A stretch of 35,920 bases of DNA from an uncultured Pelagibacteraceae bacterium. Lineage in GTDB: Bacteria; Pseudomonadota; Alphaproteobacteria; Pelagibacterales; Pelagibacteraceae. Where the stretch lies: contig CACKKE010000007.1 of the NCBI GenBank assembly GCA_902600635.1, forward strand, positions 1-35,920, read 5' to 3'. Shown in pieces: positions 17,251 to 26,711 of the stretch (position 1 is the first letter of the stretch; each line of letters begins with the position of its first letter). The notes under the pieces are model-generated. The model was not told the origin of the DNA, made no database searches, and worked only from the letters and a program-made list of their open reading frames with translations. Both the position numbers and the translations under genes were made by a program.

Positions 17251-17646
17251 ATGAGTTTAAGTGATCCAATAGGAGATATGATAGCAAGAGTAAAAAATGC
17301 TCAAGCAAGAAAGCATAAAAAAGTGGAATTACCATCCTCTAAATTTAAAAGCAAAATAGCAGATATTCTTAAAAACGAGGGATTCATTAAAGATTTTAAA
17401 GTTTCTACTGAAGAGAAAAAAAATATCTTATCATTAGAGTTAAAATATCACTCAGGCAATCCCGTTATAAGCAATTTTGAGAGAGTCTCAAAACCAGGTA
17501 GAAGAATTTTTTCAAGCGCAGATAGTTTGCCAAAAATAAATAATGGATTAGGAATAGCAATTTTGTCTACACCAAAAGGTGTGATGACTGATATAGATGC
17601 AAGAAAGCAAAAAGTAGGTGGTGAAATAGTTTGTAAGGTTTTTTAA
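17251..17646 (+). CDS. rpsH: 30S ribosomal protein S8
   Basis: Primary 16S rRNA-binding protein of the central domain; in E. coli it is also the spc operon translational repressor. The 131 residues start MSLSDPIGDMIARVKNAQ and include ISNFERVSKPGRRIF and GLGIAILSTPKGVMTD. The 12-base gap from rpsN holds AAAGGAG. rplF follows after one base. Confidence 0.97.
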   Translation: MSLSDPIGDMIARVKNAQARKHKKVELPSSKFKSKIADILKNEGFIKDFKVSTEEKKNILSLELKYHSGNPVISNFERVSKPGRRIFSSADSLPKINNGLGIAILSTPKGVMTDIDARKQKVGGEIVCKVF

Positions 17647-17647
17647 T

Positions 17648-18187
17648 ATGTCAAAAATAGGAAAAATAAACATTACGATACCAGAAAAAGTAAAAGTAGC
17701 TGTTGCTGGTAATATTCTTAATATAGAAGGTCCTCTTGGAAAAAAATCTTTAAATATTGATTTAGAGGTATTTAATCTTGATATTAAAGACGGCAAAGAG
17801 ATATCTATAAAGCCTAAAAAGATTGATCAAAATACTAAAAGATTGTGGGGTATGAACAGAAGCTTGATTAATAACGCTGTCATCGGATCAGTAAAAGGTT
17901 ATGAGAAAATTTTAGAATTAGTAGGAGTTGGTTATAGAGCTTCAATAAAAGGTAATCAACTGAACCTACAATTAGGTTACAGTCATGATATTAATTTTGA
18001 CATACCTGAGGGTATTAAGATTGCAGTTGAAAAACAAACAACATTAAAAATTTCAGGTTATGATAAACAATTAGTTGGCTCAATAGCTTCAAAAATTAAG
18101 ACACTTAGAAAAATTGAACCTTACAAAGGAAAAGGTATTAGAGAAAAAGGTCAATATGTTTTGAAAAAAGAGGGTAAAAAGAAATAA
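17648..18187 (+). CDS. rplF: 50S ribosomal protein L6
   Basis: L6 lies at the base of the L7/L12 stalk near the factor-binding site. The 179-residue length is typical. It consists of two repeated domains; landmarks are [17 protein letters not shown], the duplicate [20 protein letters not shown], and the C-terminal signature [24 protein letters not shown]. The stop overlaps rplR as TAATG. Confidence 0.98.
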   Translation: MSKIGKINITIPEKVKVAVAGNILNIEGPLGKKSLNIDLEVFNLDIKDGKEISIKPKKIDQNTKRLWGMNRSLINNAVIGSVKGYEKILELVGVGYRASIKGNQLNLQLGYSHDINFDIPEGIKIAVEKQTTLKISGYDKQLVGSIASKIKTLRKIEPYKGKGIREKGQYVLKKEGKKK

Positions 18188-18543
18188 TGAAATTAAGCAC
18201 AACAACTCGAAAAAAATTTAGAATTACAAATAAACTTAAAAAGGTTTCTAAATCAGATAGGTTTAGACTAAGTATATTTAGGTCTTCTAAAAATATTTCA
18301 GCACAAATTATTGATGACTCAAAGAATATAACCTTATTATCAGCTTCTTCAGTTGAAAAAGATATAAAAGAATCTAAAAGCAAAAATAAATCAGAACTGT
18401 CCAAAATTGTTGCAGAAAAATTAGCAAAAAAAGCCCAAGAAAAGAAAATAACCAAAATATATTTTGATAGAGGTATTTATAAATATCATGGAAGAATAAA
18501 GATTTTTGCTGAAACTTTAAGAAAGAATGGAATGGAATTTTAA
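18187..18543 (+). CDS. rplR: 50S ribosomal protein L18
   Basis: L18 brings 5S rRNA to the 50S subunit together with L5. The 118-residue sequence shows [44 protein letters not shown] and the ending [21 protein letters not shown]. It is coupled to rplF by a one-base overlap and followed by rpsE after 2 bases. Confidence 0.96.
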   Translation: MKLSTTTRKKFRITNKLKKVSKSDRFRLSIFRSSKNISAQIIDDSKNITLLSASSVEKDIKESKSKNKSELSKIVAEKLAKKAQEKKITKIYFDRGIYKYHGRIKIFAETLRKNGMEF

Positions 18544-18545
18544 AG

Positions 18546-19061
18546 ATGGAAAATTTTAAAGAGAAAAAAACAGACGATATTTTAGAAAAATTAGTTCACA
18601 TAAATAGAATTACTAAAGTTGTTAAAGGTGGTAGACGTTTTGGTTTTTCTGCATTGGTTGTTGTTGGAAACCAAGCTGGGAAAATTGGTATAGCTCATGC
18701 TAAAGCGAAACAGGTTCCAGATGCAATTAAAAAAGCTAATGAAATAGCTAGAAGAAAACTCATCCATATTCCTTTGAGAGAAGGAAGAACTATTCATCAT
18801 GATGTTAAGGCAAAAGATGGATCTGGTAAAATTGTTTTAAGATCTGCATCAAAAGGGACAGGAATAATTGCTGGTGGTCCTGTTCGAGCTGTTTGTGAGG
18901 TTTTAGGGGTTAAAGATATAGTTGCAAAATCAATGGGTACATCTAATGCACATAATGTTATAAGAGCAACAATTAAAGCTTTAAAAAAACAGAATTCACC
19001 TAAACAGATATCTTCAATAAGAAATAAAAAGATATCAGAAATTATTGAAAAAAGAGGATAA
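18546..19061 (+). CDS. rpsE: 30S ribosomal protein S5
   Basis: S5 sits at the back of the 30S subunit and affects decoding fidelity and mRNA entry. The 171 residues include the double-stranded RNA-binding block HINRITKVVKGGRRFGFSAL and the conserved VVGNQAGKIGIAHAKAKQVP, then GTGIIAGGPVRAVCEVLGV. The stop overlaps the rplO start by one base, leaving no room for rpmD (L30), which often lies here. Confidence 0.97.
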   Translation: MENFKEKKTDDILEKLVHINRITKVVKGGRRFGFSALVVVGNQAGKIGIAHAKAKQVPDAIKKANEIARRKLIHIPLREGRTIHHDVKAKDGSGKIVLRSASKGTGIIAGGPVRAVCEVLGVKDIVAKSMGTSNAHNVIRATIKALKKQNSPKQISSIRNKKISEIIEKRG

Positions 19062-19513
19062 TGATAAAATTAAATAATAGACCAAAACTTAATAAACCTA
19101 AAATTAGAGTTGGCAGGGGGATAGGCTCTGGAAAAGGTAAAACCTCAGGGAGAGGTGTAAAGGGTCAAAAGTCTAGATCAGGTGTTGCGATAAAAAGTTT
19201 TGAAGGTGGACAAATGCCTTTATATAGACGTTTACCTAAAAGAGGTTTTAATCCTATTCAGAAAGAAAATATAGCTATTTTAAATTTAGATAAAATACAA
19301 TCTTTCATAAACAAGAAAACAATTAATACTAATGACATATTAAATTCATCATCATTAAAAAAGCTAAAACTTATAAATAAAAATTCAAAAAAACTTAAGA
19401 TTTTAGGCTCTGGCGAAATTAAAGATAAAATTAATATTGAAGCTGATTTAGCCTCAAAATCAGCTTTAGAGAAGCTTGAAAAAATCGGTGGATCAATACA
19501 ACTTAAAAAATAA
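19061..19513 (+). CDS. rplO: 50S ribosomal protein L15
   Basis: L15 is a late 50S assembly protein with a long glycine-rich N-terminal extension, seen here as RVGRGIGSGKGKTSGRGVKGQ followed by GFEGGQ-like SFEGGQMPLYRRLPKRGF. The C-terminal globular part is visible (KILGSGEIKDKINIEADLAS). The 150-residue length is normal. It directly follows rpsE and precedes secY by 12 bases. Confidence 0.96.
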   Translation: MIKLNNRPKLNKPKIRVGRGIGSGKGKTSGRGVKGQKSRSGVAIKSFEGGQMPLYRRLPKRGFNPIQKENIAILNLDKIQSFINKKTINTNDILNSSSLKKLKLINKNSKKLKILGSGEIKDKINIEADLASKSALEKLEKIGGSIQLKK

Positions 19514-19525
19514 TATCTCAAGATA

Positions 19526-20806
19526 ATGAGCTCTTCATCCTCAAGTGTTGATTTAAGAAATAGGATAATCTTTACGATTGCAATACTAGCAGTGTATAGA
19601 TTTGGAACGTTTGTTCCTTTGCCTGGAATTGATCCAGAACAATTAAAGATCTTGATGGAGGGTAATCAAAAAGGTCTACTTGGGATGTTTAACGTGTTTG
19701 CTGGAGGTGCTGTAAGTAGAATGGCCATCTTCGCATTAGGAATAATGCCATATATTTCATCCTCTATTATTGTTCAATTATTAACAGGTGTATCAGATTA
19801 TTTTAAAAATCTGAAAGCTCAAGGTGAAACAGGAAGAGCAAAGATCACGCAAATTACTCGTTATGGAACAGTTTTATTAGCTACTGTTCAAGGTTACGGT
19901 CTATCTGTTGGTTTGGAGTCCTCAGCTAATTTAGTTATTAACCCAGGAATGTTTTTTAAGATATCAACAGTTACAACTATTGTAGCTGGTACAATTTTCT
20001 TAATGTGGTTAGGTGAACAGATTACACAACGAGGAATAGGAAACGGAATTTCATTAATTATCTTTGCTGGAATTGTTGCAGAAATTCCAAGAGCTTTAGT
20101 GACAACATTTGAATTAGGTAGAACTGGAGCAATTTCAACTTTGATGATAATTGCAATTTTTATTTTATTAATTTTAACTATTTTGTTTATTGTTTTTATG
20201 GAAAGAGCATTAAGAAAAATTTTAATAAATTATCCTAAAAGACAGATGGGTAACAAAATGTATGGGGGAGAGTCATCTCATTTACCGTTAAAAATTAACC
20301 AAGCTGGAGTTATACCGGCTATTTTTGCATCAGCCTTACTATTATTACCTGTAACTTTTTCAAATTTTGATGTTTCTGATAATGAAACTTTTTTAAATTT
20401 AAGTTCTTATTTTACTCAAGGACAACCTCTTTACATGTTACTTTATGCGTCAGGAATTATTTTTTTTACTTTTTTTTATACTTCAATTACTTTTAATCCA
20501 ACAGAAACAGCTGATAATTTAAGAAAATATGGTGGTTTTGTTCCAGGTATAAGACCAGGCGAAAGTACAGCTCTTTATATTGAAAATATTTTAACAAAAT
20601 TAACTACTATTGGAGCATTATACCTTACTTTAGTTTGTTTAATGCCAGAGTTTTTGATTGCTAATTATCCAATACCATTTTATTTGGGTGGAACGTCAAT
20701 ATTGATCGTTGTGGTTGTTGCTATTGATACAGTAACGCAGATTCAAACTCGACTCATGAGTTCTCAATATGAGCAGTTGATAAAAAAAACCAAATTTGGC
20801 AGGTAG
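19526..20806 (+). CDS. secY: Preprotein translocase channel subunit SecY
   Basis: Central pore of the SecYEG inner-membrane translocon. The 426-residue protein has about ten hydrophobic segments, starting at residues ~13-30 (IIFTIAILAVYRFGTFVPL). Signatures are PLPGIDPEQL, FNVFAGGAVSRMAIFALGIMP, the plug and pore residues that follow, GIGNGISLIIFAGIV and the conserved cytosolic loop GGFVPGIRPGEST. The serine-rich N-terminus is somewhat shorter than in many relatives. It is in the canonical place at the end of the spc cluster, just before adk. Confidence 0.97.
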   Translation: MSSSSSSVDLRNRIIFTIAILAVYRFGTFVPLPGIDPEQLKILMEGNQKGLLGMFNVFAGGAVSRMAIFALGIMPYISSSIIVQLLTGVSDYFKNLKAQGETGRAKITQITRYGTVLLATVQGYGLSVGLESSANLVINPGMFFKISTVTTIVAGTIFLMWLGEQITQRGIGNGISLIIFAGIVAEIPRALVTTFELGRTGAISTLMIIAIFILLILTILFIVFMERALRKILINYPKRQMGNKMYGGESSHLPLKINQAGVIPAIFASALLLLPVTFSNFDVSDNETFLNLSSYFTQGQPLYMLLYASGIIFFTFFYTSITFNPTETADNLRKYGGFVPGIRPGESTALYIENILTKLTTIGALYLTLVCLMPEFLIANYPIPFYLGGTSILIVVVVAIDTVTQIQTRLMSSQYEQLIKKTKFGR

Positions 20807-20816
20807 ATAAAAAAAA

Positions 20817-21380
20817 GTGAATGTAATTTTGTTTGGACCTCCAGGAGCTGGTAAAGGCACACAAGCTAAAAACTTAGTTAAAAAATTAAACAGTTTTCAA
20901 ATTTCTACAGGCGATATGTTAAGAGATGAAATTCAAAAGAACTCTGAAATAGGAAAAAAGATAGTTGAAGATATGAGTGATGGTAGATTTGTTAGTGATG
21001 AAATTGTCAATTCTTTAATAGAAAAATTAATTTTTGATCCTAGTAAAAAAAACAAATTAATTTTTGATGGATATCCAAGATCACTAACTCAAGCTAAGAA
21101 TTTAGAAAAATTATTAGAGAAAACAAATCAAAAAATTGATTTTGTATTCTTTCTAAATGTGAATAAGGAAACGATAATCAAAAGAATTGAACAAAGAAAA
21201 ACTATAGAAAACAGATCTGATGATGATTTAAACACTATTGTGAAAAGATATGATAAATATATGGAAACTACTAAACCTGTTTTAGACTTCTATTCTAAAA
21301 ATTCCAATTTTTATGAATTAGATGGTAGTACTAAAATCGAGGAAATAACGGCTAAAATCAATAGTTTTCTCAATCTTTAA
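20817..21380 (+). CDS. adk: Adenylate kinase, short-LID form
   Basis: Catalyses ATP + AMP to 2 ADP, keeping adenylate pools balanced. The start is GTG at 20817, giving MNVILFGPPGAGKGTQAKNL with the P-loop GPPGAGKGT at residues 7-15. AMP-binding residues appear in STGDMLRDE and FDGYPRSLTQA, and the LID hinge is IKRIEQRKTIENRSDD. At 187 residues it lacks the ~27-residue LID insertion of the 214-residue E. coli enzyme; this short type is known from other alphaproteobacteria. Ten bases separate it from secY, and a promoter candidate follows its stop. Confidence 0.95.
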   Translation: MNVILFGPPGAGKGTQAKNLVKKLNSFQISTGDMLRDEIQKNSEIGKKIVEDMSDGRFVSDEIVNSLIEKLIFDPSKKNKLIFDGYPRSLTQAKNLEKLLEKTNQKIDFVFFLNVNKETIIKRIEQRKTIENRSDDDLNTIVKRYDKYMETTKPVLDFYSKNSNFYELDGSTKIEEITAKINSFLNL

Positions 21381-21384
21381 CCCG

Positions 21385-21412
21385 TTGACTTTAGAAGATC
21401 ATCTTATATAAA
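21385..21412 (+). promoter_or_regulatory. Candidate promoter before rpsM (alpha cluster)
   Basis: TTGACT (21385-21390) and TATAAA (21407-21412), each 5 of 6 to consensus, are 16 bases apart in the 56-base gap between adk and rpsM. The start would fall near 21419, about 18 bases before the rpsM ATG. This is the best promoter match seen inside the ribosomal block and would give rpsM-rpsK-rpoA-rplQ their own transcript. Confidence 0.55.
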
Positions 21413-21436
21413 AGGCTGAAAATTATCACTAAATAT

Positions 21437-21820
21437 ATGGCTCGTATTGCAGGTATAAATATTCCACAGAACAAGCTTGTTCATGTAGGTCTTACCTACA
21501 TTTATGGCATTGGAGATAAATTTTCTTCACAAATTTGTTCGTCATTGAAAATTCCAAAAGAAAAAAGAGTTAACCAATTAACCGATGACGAGATCCTTAA
21601 AATTAGAGAATACATTGATCAAAATTTTAAAGTTGAAGGAGACTTGAGAAGAGATTATTCATTAAGTATTAAAAGATTAATTGATTTAGCTTGCTACCGA
21701 GGATCTAGGCACAGAAAAAAATTACCAGTTAGAGGTCAAAGAACTAGATGTAATGCAAGAACAAGAAAAGGTAAGGCAATTGCGATTGCTGGTAAAAAAT
21801 TAACACCATTGAAAAAATAA
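21437..21820 (+). CDS. rpsM: 30S ribosomal protein S13
   Basis: S13 contacts P-site tRNA and the 50S subunit from the 30S head. The 127-residue sequence shows [44 protein letters not shown] and the basic tail [14 protein letters not shown]. It is the first gene of the alpha cluster, preceded by the 56-base gap with a promoter candidate. rpmJ (L36), which lies just before rpsM in many bacteria, is absent here. Confidence 0.98.
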   Translation: MARIAGINIPQNKLVHVGLTYIYGIGDKFSSQICSSLKIPKEKRVNQLTDDEILKIREYIDQNFKVEGDLRRDYSLSIKRLIDLACYRGSRHRKKLPVRGQRTRCNARTRKGKAIAIAGKKLTPLKK

Positions 21821-21822
21821 AC

Positions 21823-22272
21823 ATGGCTAAAGTAGAAAAGGTTGAAAAAAAAGACCAAAAAAGTGAAAAGACTGTAAGTAAAGTAAAAAAAAGTTCTTAC
21901 TCTAAAAAGAAAAAAGTTAAAAAAAATATTTTGAACGGTATTGCTTATGTTCAGTCAACTTTCAATAATACTATTATCTCCATCGCAGATACAAATGGAA
22001 ATGTTATTTCATGGGCTTCAGCGGGCCAAAAAGGTTTTAAGGGTTCTAGAAAATCCACACCATATGCTGCACAAATAGCAGCCGATGCAGCTGCATCGAA
22101 AGCACTAGAGTTTGGTATGAAAACATTATCTGTTGAAGTTAAAGGACCAGGTTCGGGAAGAGAAACAGCTTTAAGAGCTTTACAAGCAAGAGGATTTAAA
22201 ATTTTATCAATTAAAGATACAACACCGATGCCACATAATGGTACTAGGCCACCAAAAAAAAGGAGAGTTTAA
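21823..22272 (+). CDS. rpsK: 30S ribosomal protein S11
   Basis: S11 forms part of the 30S platform near the E site and mRNA exit. The core begins near residue 35 ([20 protein letters not shown]) and continues [38 protein letters not shown] and the ending [15 protein letters not shown]. The 149-residue length exceeds the usual ~129 because of a Lys/Glu/Val-rich N-terminal extension of about 30 residues. A downstream start is unlikely because the ATG at 21823 is 2 bases from the rpsM stop. The stop overlaps the rpoA start. Confidence 0.97.
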   Translation: MAKVEKVEKKDQKSEKTVSKVKKSSYSKKKKVKKNILNGIAYVQSTFNNTIISIADTNGNVISWASAGQKGFKGSRKSTPYAAQIAADAAASKALEFGMKTLSVEVKGPGSGRETALRALQARGFKILSIKDTTPMPHNGTRPPKKRRV

Positions 22273-23300
22273 TGGAAACTGAAAATGTAAATATAAAAAA
22301 TTGGAAATCACTAATTAAACCATCAAAAATTGATGTTCAAATGAGTGATGATTTATCTAAAGCAAAGATAGTAGCTGAGCCTTTAGAAAAAGGTTATGGT
22401 TTAACTTTGGGTAATTCATTAAGAAGAATTTTATTATCTTCGATAAGAGGCGCAGCAGTTACATCCATACAAATAGATGGTGTGCTACACGAGTTTACTT
22501 CTATCAAAGGTGTGAGAGAAGATGTAACCGATATAGTTTTAAATGTAAAATCTTTGGCATTAAAGTCATCTTCTGAAGGAACAAAAAAACTTATTTTAGA
22601 TGCAAAAGGACCAGGCGAAATTAAAGCCTCAGATATTACTCCTGTAGCTGATGTTGAAATTTTAAATCCTGAATTAGTGATTTGTAATCTAGATGAAAAT
22701 ACAAGCTTTCATATGGAAATGAATGTTAATACTGGAAAAGGGTATGTTCCAGCAGAACTAAATAAACCTGAGGAACCACCTTTAGGATTGATTGCTATAG
22801 ACTCTTTATATAGTCCTGTTAAAAAAGTTTCTTATTCTGTTAGTACTGCAAGAGAAGGTAAAGCTCTAGACTATGATAAACTTACAATGGAAGTTGAAAC
22901 AGATGGTTCAATCTCAGCAGAGGATGCGGTAGCTTATTCCGCAAGAATTTTCCAAGATCAACTTAAAATGTTTATTAATTTTGATGAGCCAGTTGAGGCA
23001 CCGGTTAAAGAAGTTTCAACAGAACCAGAATTTAATAAAAATCTGTTGAGAAAAGTTGATGAATTGGAATTATCTGTGCGTTCGATGAATTGTTTGAAAA
23101 ATGATAATATAATTTATATTGGTGATCTTGTGCAAAAGTCTGAAGGGGAAATGCTTAGAACACCAAATTTTGGAAGAAAATCACTTAATGAAATTAAAGA
23201 GGTTTTAACAGGAATGTCATTGTATTTGGGTATGGAGATACCAAATTGGCCACCAGACAACATTGCTGAAATGTCTAAAAAACTAGAGGAAGCAATCTAA
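22272..23300 (+). CDS. rpoA: RNA polymerase alpha subunit
   Basis: Alpha dimerises to nucleate RNA polymerase assembly, and its C-terminal domain binds UP elements and activators. The N-terminal domain shows [20 protein letters not shown] and [20 protein letters not shown]. The C-terminal domain (about residue 255 on) shows [27 protein letters not shown] and [13 protein letters not shown]. The 342 residues are a normal length for alphaproteobacteria. AGGAG at 22261-22265 is a clear Shine-Dalgarno sequence within the rpsK end, and the ATG overlaps the rpsK stop by one base. Confidence 0.98.
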   Translation: METENVNIKNWKSLIKPSKIDVQMSDDLSKAKIVAEPLEKGYGLTLGNSLRRILLSSIRGAAVTSIQIDGVLHEFTSIKGVREDVTDIVLNVKSLALKSSSEGTKKLILDAKGPGEIKASDITPVADVEILNPELVICNLDENTSFHMEMNVNTGKGYVPAELNKPEEPPLGLIAIDSLYSPVKKVSYSVSTAREGKALDYDKLTMEVETDGSISAEDAVAYSARIFQDQLKMFINFDEPVEAPVKEVSTEPEFNKNLLRKVDELELSVRSMNCLKNDNIIYIGDLVQKSEGEMLRTPNFGRKSLNEIKEVLTGMSLYLGMEIPNWPPDNIAEMSKKLEEAI

Positions 23301-23750
23301 ATGAGACATGGATTTGCTAATAAGAAGCTTAATAGAACATCTGAGCATAGAAAAGCATTGTTAAAAAACATGCTTAATTCTCTGATTAAATATGAGCAAA
23401 TTAAAACAACATTACCAAAGGCAAAGTTTTTAAAGCCTCAGGCTGATAAGATTATTACATTAGGAAAGAGAGACACCCTTCATAACACAAAAGCTTTAGT
23501 TTCACAGTTACAAGATATTAAATCTGCAAACAAAGTTAGAAAAACATTATCAAAAAGATACGAGAAAAGATCAGGGGGTTATACAAGAATAATTAAAGCT
23601 GGTTTCAGATATGGTGATAATGCACCGATGGCAATTATCGAATTTGTTGACAGAGATGTTGAAGCAAAAAAAGTTGATAAAAAGAAAAAATCCGCTTCAA
23701 AAGAGCCCGAAAAAAAAGAAGATAAAAAACCAGTCACTGCATCAAAATAA
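23301..23750 (+). CDS. rplQ: 50S ribosomal protein L17
   Basis: L17 lies near the tunnel exit on the solvent side. Start [20 protein letters not shown] and the block [27 protein letters not shown] are diagnostic. The conserved part ends near residue 120. The remaining ~29 residues are a charged Lys/Glu tail ([21 protein letters not shown]), so the protein is 149 residues against 127 in E. coli. The ATG directly follows the rpoA stop. It is the last ribosomal gene of the block. Confidence 0.97.
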   Translation: MRHGFANKKLNRTSEHRKALLKNMLNSLIKYEQIKTTLPKAKFLKPQADKIITLGKRDTLHNTKALVSQLQDIKSANKVRKTLSKRYEKRSGGYTRIIKAGFRYGDNAPMAIIEFVDRDVEAKKVDKKKKSASKEPEKKEDKKPVTASK

Positions 23751-23758
23751 TATTTCTT

Positions 23759-24676
23759 ATGTTAAAAAGTTACATCGTTGACTCAACGTGTAATAATATG
23801 CGTGTTGATAGATGGATACGAAATACATTAGGAAAAATTCCTCAAGGATTAATTGAAAAATCTCTAAGATCAGGCAAAATTAAAGTTAACAAAAAAAAAA
23901 TAAAAAGTTCCCATAAAATAAAATTTAATGATAAAATTGATTTTTATAACTTTAAATTTGAAGAGAGAATTCAACAAAAAAGAATAAGTTTTATTCCCTC
24001 TAATCAAATAATTAAAGCGAATGAGGATTTAATAATAGATAATAATGAAAATTTTATCGTTTTAAATAAGAGTGCTGGCATTTCTGTTCAAGGTGGAACA
24101 AAATCAAAAAAAAACTTAATTGATATATTCAAAAAAAGTGAAATTTTTTCAAACTCAAAACCTTTTTCCGTTCACAGATTAGACAAAGATACATCTGGTG
24201 TTTTTTTAATGGCTAAAAATAGAGAGACAGCACAATTATTAACATCATTGTTTAGACTTAGAAAAGTCCACAAAACCTATCTAGCTATATGTCATGGTGA
24301 ACTTGAAAAAAATTCAGGAGAATGGAATGATGATTTAGTACGTTATGATAACGGAAAAAAAATTATTGAAAAAGCAAAAACAATTTATAAAGTCATTGAT
24401 AAAAATTCAAATTCTAGTCTTGTTGAAATGAAACCTATTACTGGTAGGAAACATCAATTAAGAAAACAACTTTTTAATATTGGTCACTCAATTTATGGGG
24501 ATAATAAATATAAATCTTTCACCAAAACAATTGGTATTAACAAAGAATTAATGCTTCATGCTTACGAAATAAAATTCATGATCAAAGACAAAAAATATAC
24601 TTATAAAGCTTTGTTACCTGACTATTTTAAAAAATTATTAAAAATTAAAAGACTTACTTATTCAAATTTGAAATAA
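23759..24676 (+). CDS. rluC: RluA-family 23S rRNA pseudouridine synthase, RluC-like
   Basis: Converts specific uridines to pseudouridine, most likely in 23S rRNA. An N-terminal S4 RNA-binding domain (about residues 13-70: [39 protein letters not shown]) precedes the catalytic domain. The active-site motif is [16 protein letters not shown], with the catalytic Asp in HRLD, and the C-terminal family block is [20 protein letters not shown] then GDNKY. The 305 residues and the S4 domain favour RluC over RluA; RluD is not excluded. It starts 8 bases after rplQ and could be the last gene of that transcript. Its last 23 bases overlap the 3' end of convergent lipB. Confidence 0.85.
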   Translation: MLKSYIVDSTCNNMRVDRWIRNTLGKIPQGLIEKSLRSGKIKVNKKKIKSSHKIKFNDKIDFYNFKFEERIQQKRISFIPSNQIIKANEDLIIDNNENFIVLNKSAGISVQGGTKSKKNLIDIFKKSEIFSNSKPFSVHRLDKDTSGVFLMAKNRETAQLLTSLFRLRKVHKTYLAICHGELEKNSGEWNDDLVRYDNGKKIIEKAKTIYKVIDKNSNSSLVEMKPITGRKHQLRKQLFNIGHSIYGDNKYKSFTKTIGINKELMLHAYEIKFMIKDKKYTYKALLPDYFKKLLKIKRLTYSNLK

Positions 24677-25274
24677 AGATTTCAACTAGTTTTTTGTCTA
24701 ATTTATTATAATCTTGATCTTTGATTTGCTTTAGATTTGTTATGCCCTTGTCTTTGATACCACATGGAATTATCGCTTTATATTTATCTAAATTGTTATT
24801 AATATTAATCGAAAAACCATGATATGCTATCCATTTACTAATTCTTACTCCAATCGCAGCTACCTTTTTTGTTTGTTCGTTATCTTTATACCATATTCCA
24901 ATATTTTCTTTATCTGAAAAAGTTTTTATATTAAAAAATTGCAACGTATCTATTATTGTTTTTTCTATAATTGTAATAAAATTTCTTATATCTTTTTTTC
25001 TTTTTTTTAAGTCTATTACAAAATAACAAATAAGTTGACCTGGCCCATGATAAGTAATTTTACCCCCTCTATTCGTCTCTAAAATCTTAATTGATTTATC
25101 TAAAATATCACTTTCACTAAAGCTTGTCCCAGCTGTATATATGTCTGGATGTTCTAAAGTCCAAATTAATTCATTTGATTTATTTTGATCCACATTTAAC
25201 AATCTTTCTTCCATGATTTTTTTAGCGTCCTCATAAATGACAGGTTTTTCAGACTTTTTAATTTCTATACTCAT
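24654..25274 (-). CDS. lipB: Octanoyl-[acyl-carrier-protein]:protein octanoyltransferase (lipoate synthesis)
   Basis: Transfers octanoate from acyl carrier protein to the lipoyl domains of 2-oxoacid dehydrogenases and GcvH; LipA then inserts sulfur. Family signatures are [11 protein letters not shown], the near-invariant [13 protein letters not shown], the catalytic Lys in [19 protein letters not shown], and the catalytic Cys in IIPCGI about 30 residues from the C-terminus. Length (206) is standard. It is a single minus-strand gene, divergent from mgtE (60-base gap) and convergent with rluC (23-base overlap). The lipA partner is not in the window. Confidence 0.95.
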   Translation of the reverse strand: MSIEIKKSEKPVIYEDAKKIMEERLLNVDQNKSNELIWTLEHPDIYTAGTSFSESDILDKSIKILETNRGGKITYHGPGQLICYFVIDLKKRKKDIRNFITIIEKTIIDTLQFFNIKTFSDKENIGIWYKDNEQTKKVAAIGVRISKWIAYHGFSININNNLDKYKAIIPCGIKDKGITNLKQIKDQDYNKLDKKLVEIFISNLNK

Positions 25275-25286
25275 TTAAAAATTGTA

Positions 25287-25311
25287 ATCTTTTGATTATG
25301 TATTAAAAGAT
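25287..25311. repeat. Inverted repeat in the lipB-mgtE divergent gap
   Basis: ATCTTTT (25287-25293) and AAAAGAT (25305-25311) form a perfect 7-bp inverted repeat with an 11-base spacer, centred between two divergent genes. It could be an operator or part of overlapping promoters. I could not place a convincing -35/-10 pair on either strand here. Confidence 0.3.
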
Positions 25312-25334
25312 CGACCTAAATAATAGGAAAATTT

Positions 25335-26708
25335 ATGGCTTTAATTAAAAAAATCAAAGATAAAAAAGTCAATTTTGAATTTAATAAAGAGTACATAAAA
25401 GTAGTCACTGATAAAATTTCAAATAATGATGCAACTTTTATCACAAATTCTTTTAAAGAAATGCACCCTGCTGATGCAGCTGATATTATAGAACACTTAG
25501 AACAAAATGATAGAGAAAATTTAATTAAACTTAATAATTTCAAAATAGATCCTGAAGTTTTTGTTGAGTTAAATGAGTCAGTTCAAACTGAAATTATAAA
25601 ATATCTTTCTTCAGATGCGATAGTTAGAATATTGAAAAACCTGGAGTCTGACGATGCTATAGCTATTCTTGAAAATGTAGATGAAAAAAATAAAAATTCT
25701 ATTTTAAGTTTACTACCACCTAAAGATCGTTTTGCTTTATTGGAAGGTCTTAGTTATCCTGAAGATAGTGCAGCTAGAATAATGCAGAGAGAATTTACTG
25801 CAATACCTAGTAACTGGTCTGTAGGTCAAACTATCGATTATTTAAGAGAAAATAAAGATTTACCAGAACAATTTTTAGAAATTTATATTGTTGATGAAAA
25901 TTTTAAACCTATTGGTGCTGTACCATCATCCAAAGTTCTAAGAACACCAAGAGAAACAAAAATGTCATCAATAATGGATGACTCTATTTTTTTAGTTCCT
26001 GTAGATATGGATAGAGAAGAAGTTGGTAACTCATTTGAAAATTATAATTTAAATTCAGCATGTGTTATTGATAAAAATAATAAATTAGTTGGAATGATCA
26101 CATCAGATGATGTTTTAACAGTTTTAAAAGAAGAAGCAGAAGAAGATGCGTTAAGATTAGCCGGTGTAGGTGATGAGGAAATTACAGATGGAGTAATAAC
26201 AAAAACGAAAAGAAGATTTAATTGGTTGTTATTAAATCTTTTCACTGCATTTTTAGCCACATATTGTATTAGTTTATTTGGAGCAACTATTGAACAAATG
26301 GTTGTTTTAGCTTTCTTGATGCCAATAGTAGCATCAATGGGCGGCAATGCTGGAATGCAAACATTAGCTGTAACAGTTAGAACTCTTGCCACTAATGATT
26401 TAACTAAAAATAATTTTAATCAGAATATTTTTAAAGAATTTAATATTGGGATTTTAAATGGAATTATTTTTGCAATTATAAGCTCTATTATTGTTCAGTT
26501 ATGGTTTCAGGACATTATACTCTCATTAATAATTTCAATTTCAATGATTTTGACAATGATTGTTGCAGGTTTGTTTGGAATATTGGTGCCTGTCACACTA
26601 AAAAAAATGAATATAGATCCAGCTATAGCATCAAGTGTTTTTGTAACAACTATAACTGATGTTATCGGTTTTGTATCTTTTTTAGGTGTTGGTGCTTATT
26701 TTTTATAA
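25335..26708 (+). CDS. mgtE: Magnesium transporter MgtE
   Basis: Mg2+-gated Mg2+ channel of the inner membrane. The 457-residue protein has the full family layout. An N-terminal helical superhelix (residues ~20-130, with MHPADAADIIEHL and NLESDDAIAILENV) is followed by a CBS-domain pair (~135-260, ending GMITSDDVLTVL), then five membrane segments from ~residue 290. The pore signature is PIVASMGGNAGMQTLAV, and the conserved Asp of the last helix is in TTITDVIGF. It is alone on its strand. The 60-base upstream gap is too short for the M-box riboswitch that controls some mgtE genes. Confidence 0.95.
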   Translation: MALIKKIKDKKVNFEFNKEYIKVVTDKISNNDATFITNSFKEMHPADAADIIEHLEQNDRENLIKLNNFKIDPEVFVELNESVQTEIIKYLSSDAIVRILKNLESDDAIAILENVDEKNKNSILSLLPPKDRFALLEGLSYPEDSAARIMQREFTAIPSNWSVGQTIDYLRENKDLPEQFLEIYIVDENFKPIGAVPSSKVLRTPRETKMSSIMDDSIFLVPVDMDREEVGNSFENYNLNSACVIDKNNKLVGMITSDDVLTVLKEEAEEDALRLAGVGDEEITDGVITKTKRRFNWLLLNLFTAFLATYCISLFGATIEQMVVLAFLMPIVASMGGNAGMQTLAVTVRTLATNDLTKNNFNQNIFKEFNIGILNGIIFAIISSIIVQLWFQDIILSLIISISMILTMIVAGLFGILVPVTLKKMNIDPAIASSVFVTTITDVIGFVSFLGVGAYFL

Positions 26709-26711
26709 AAA

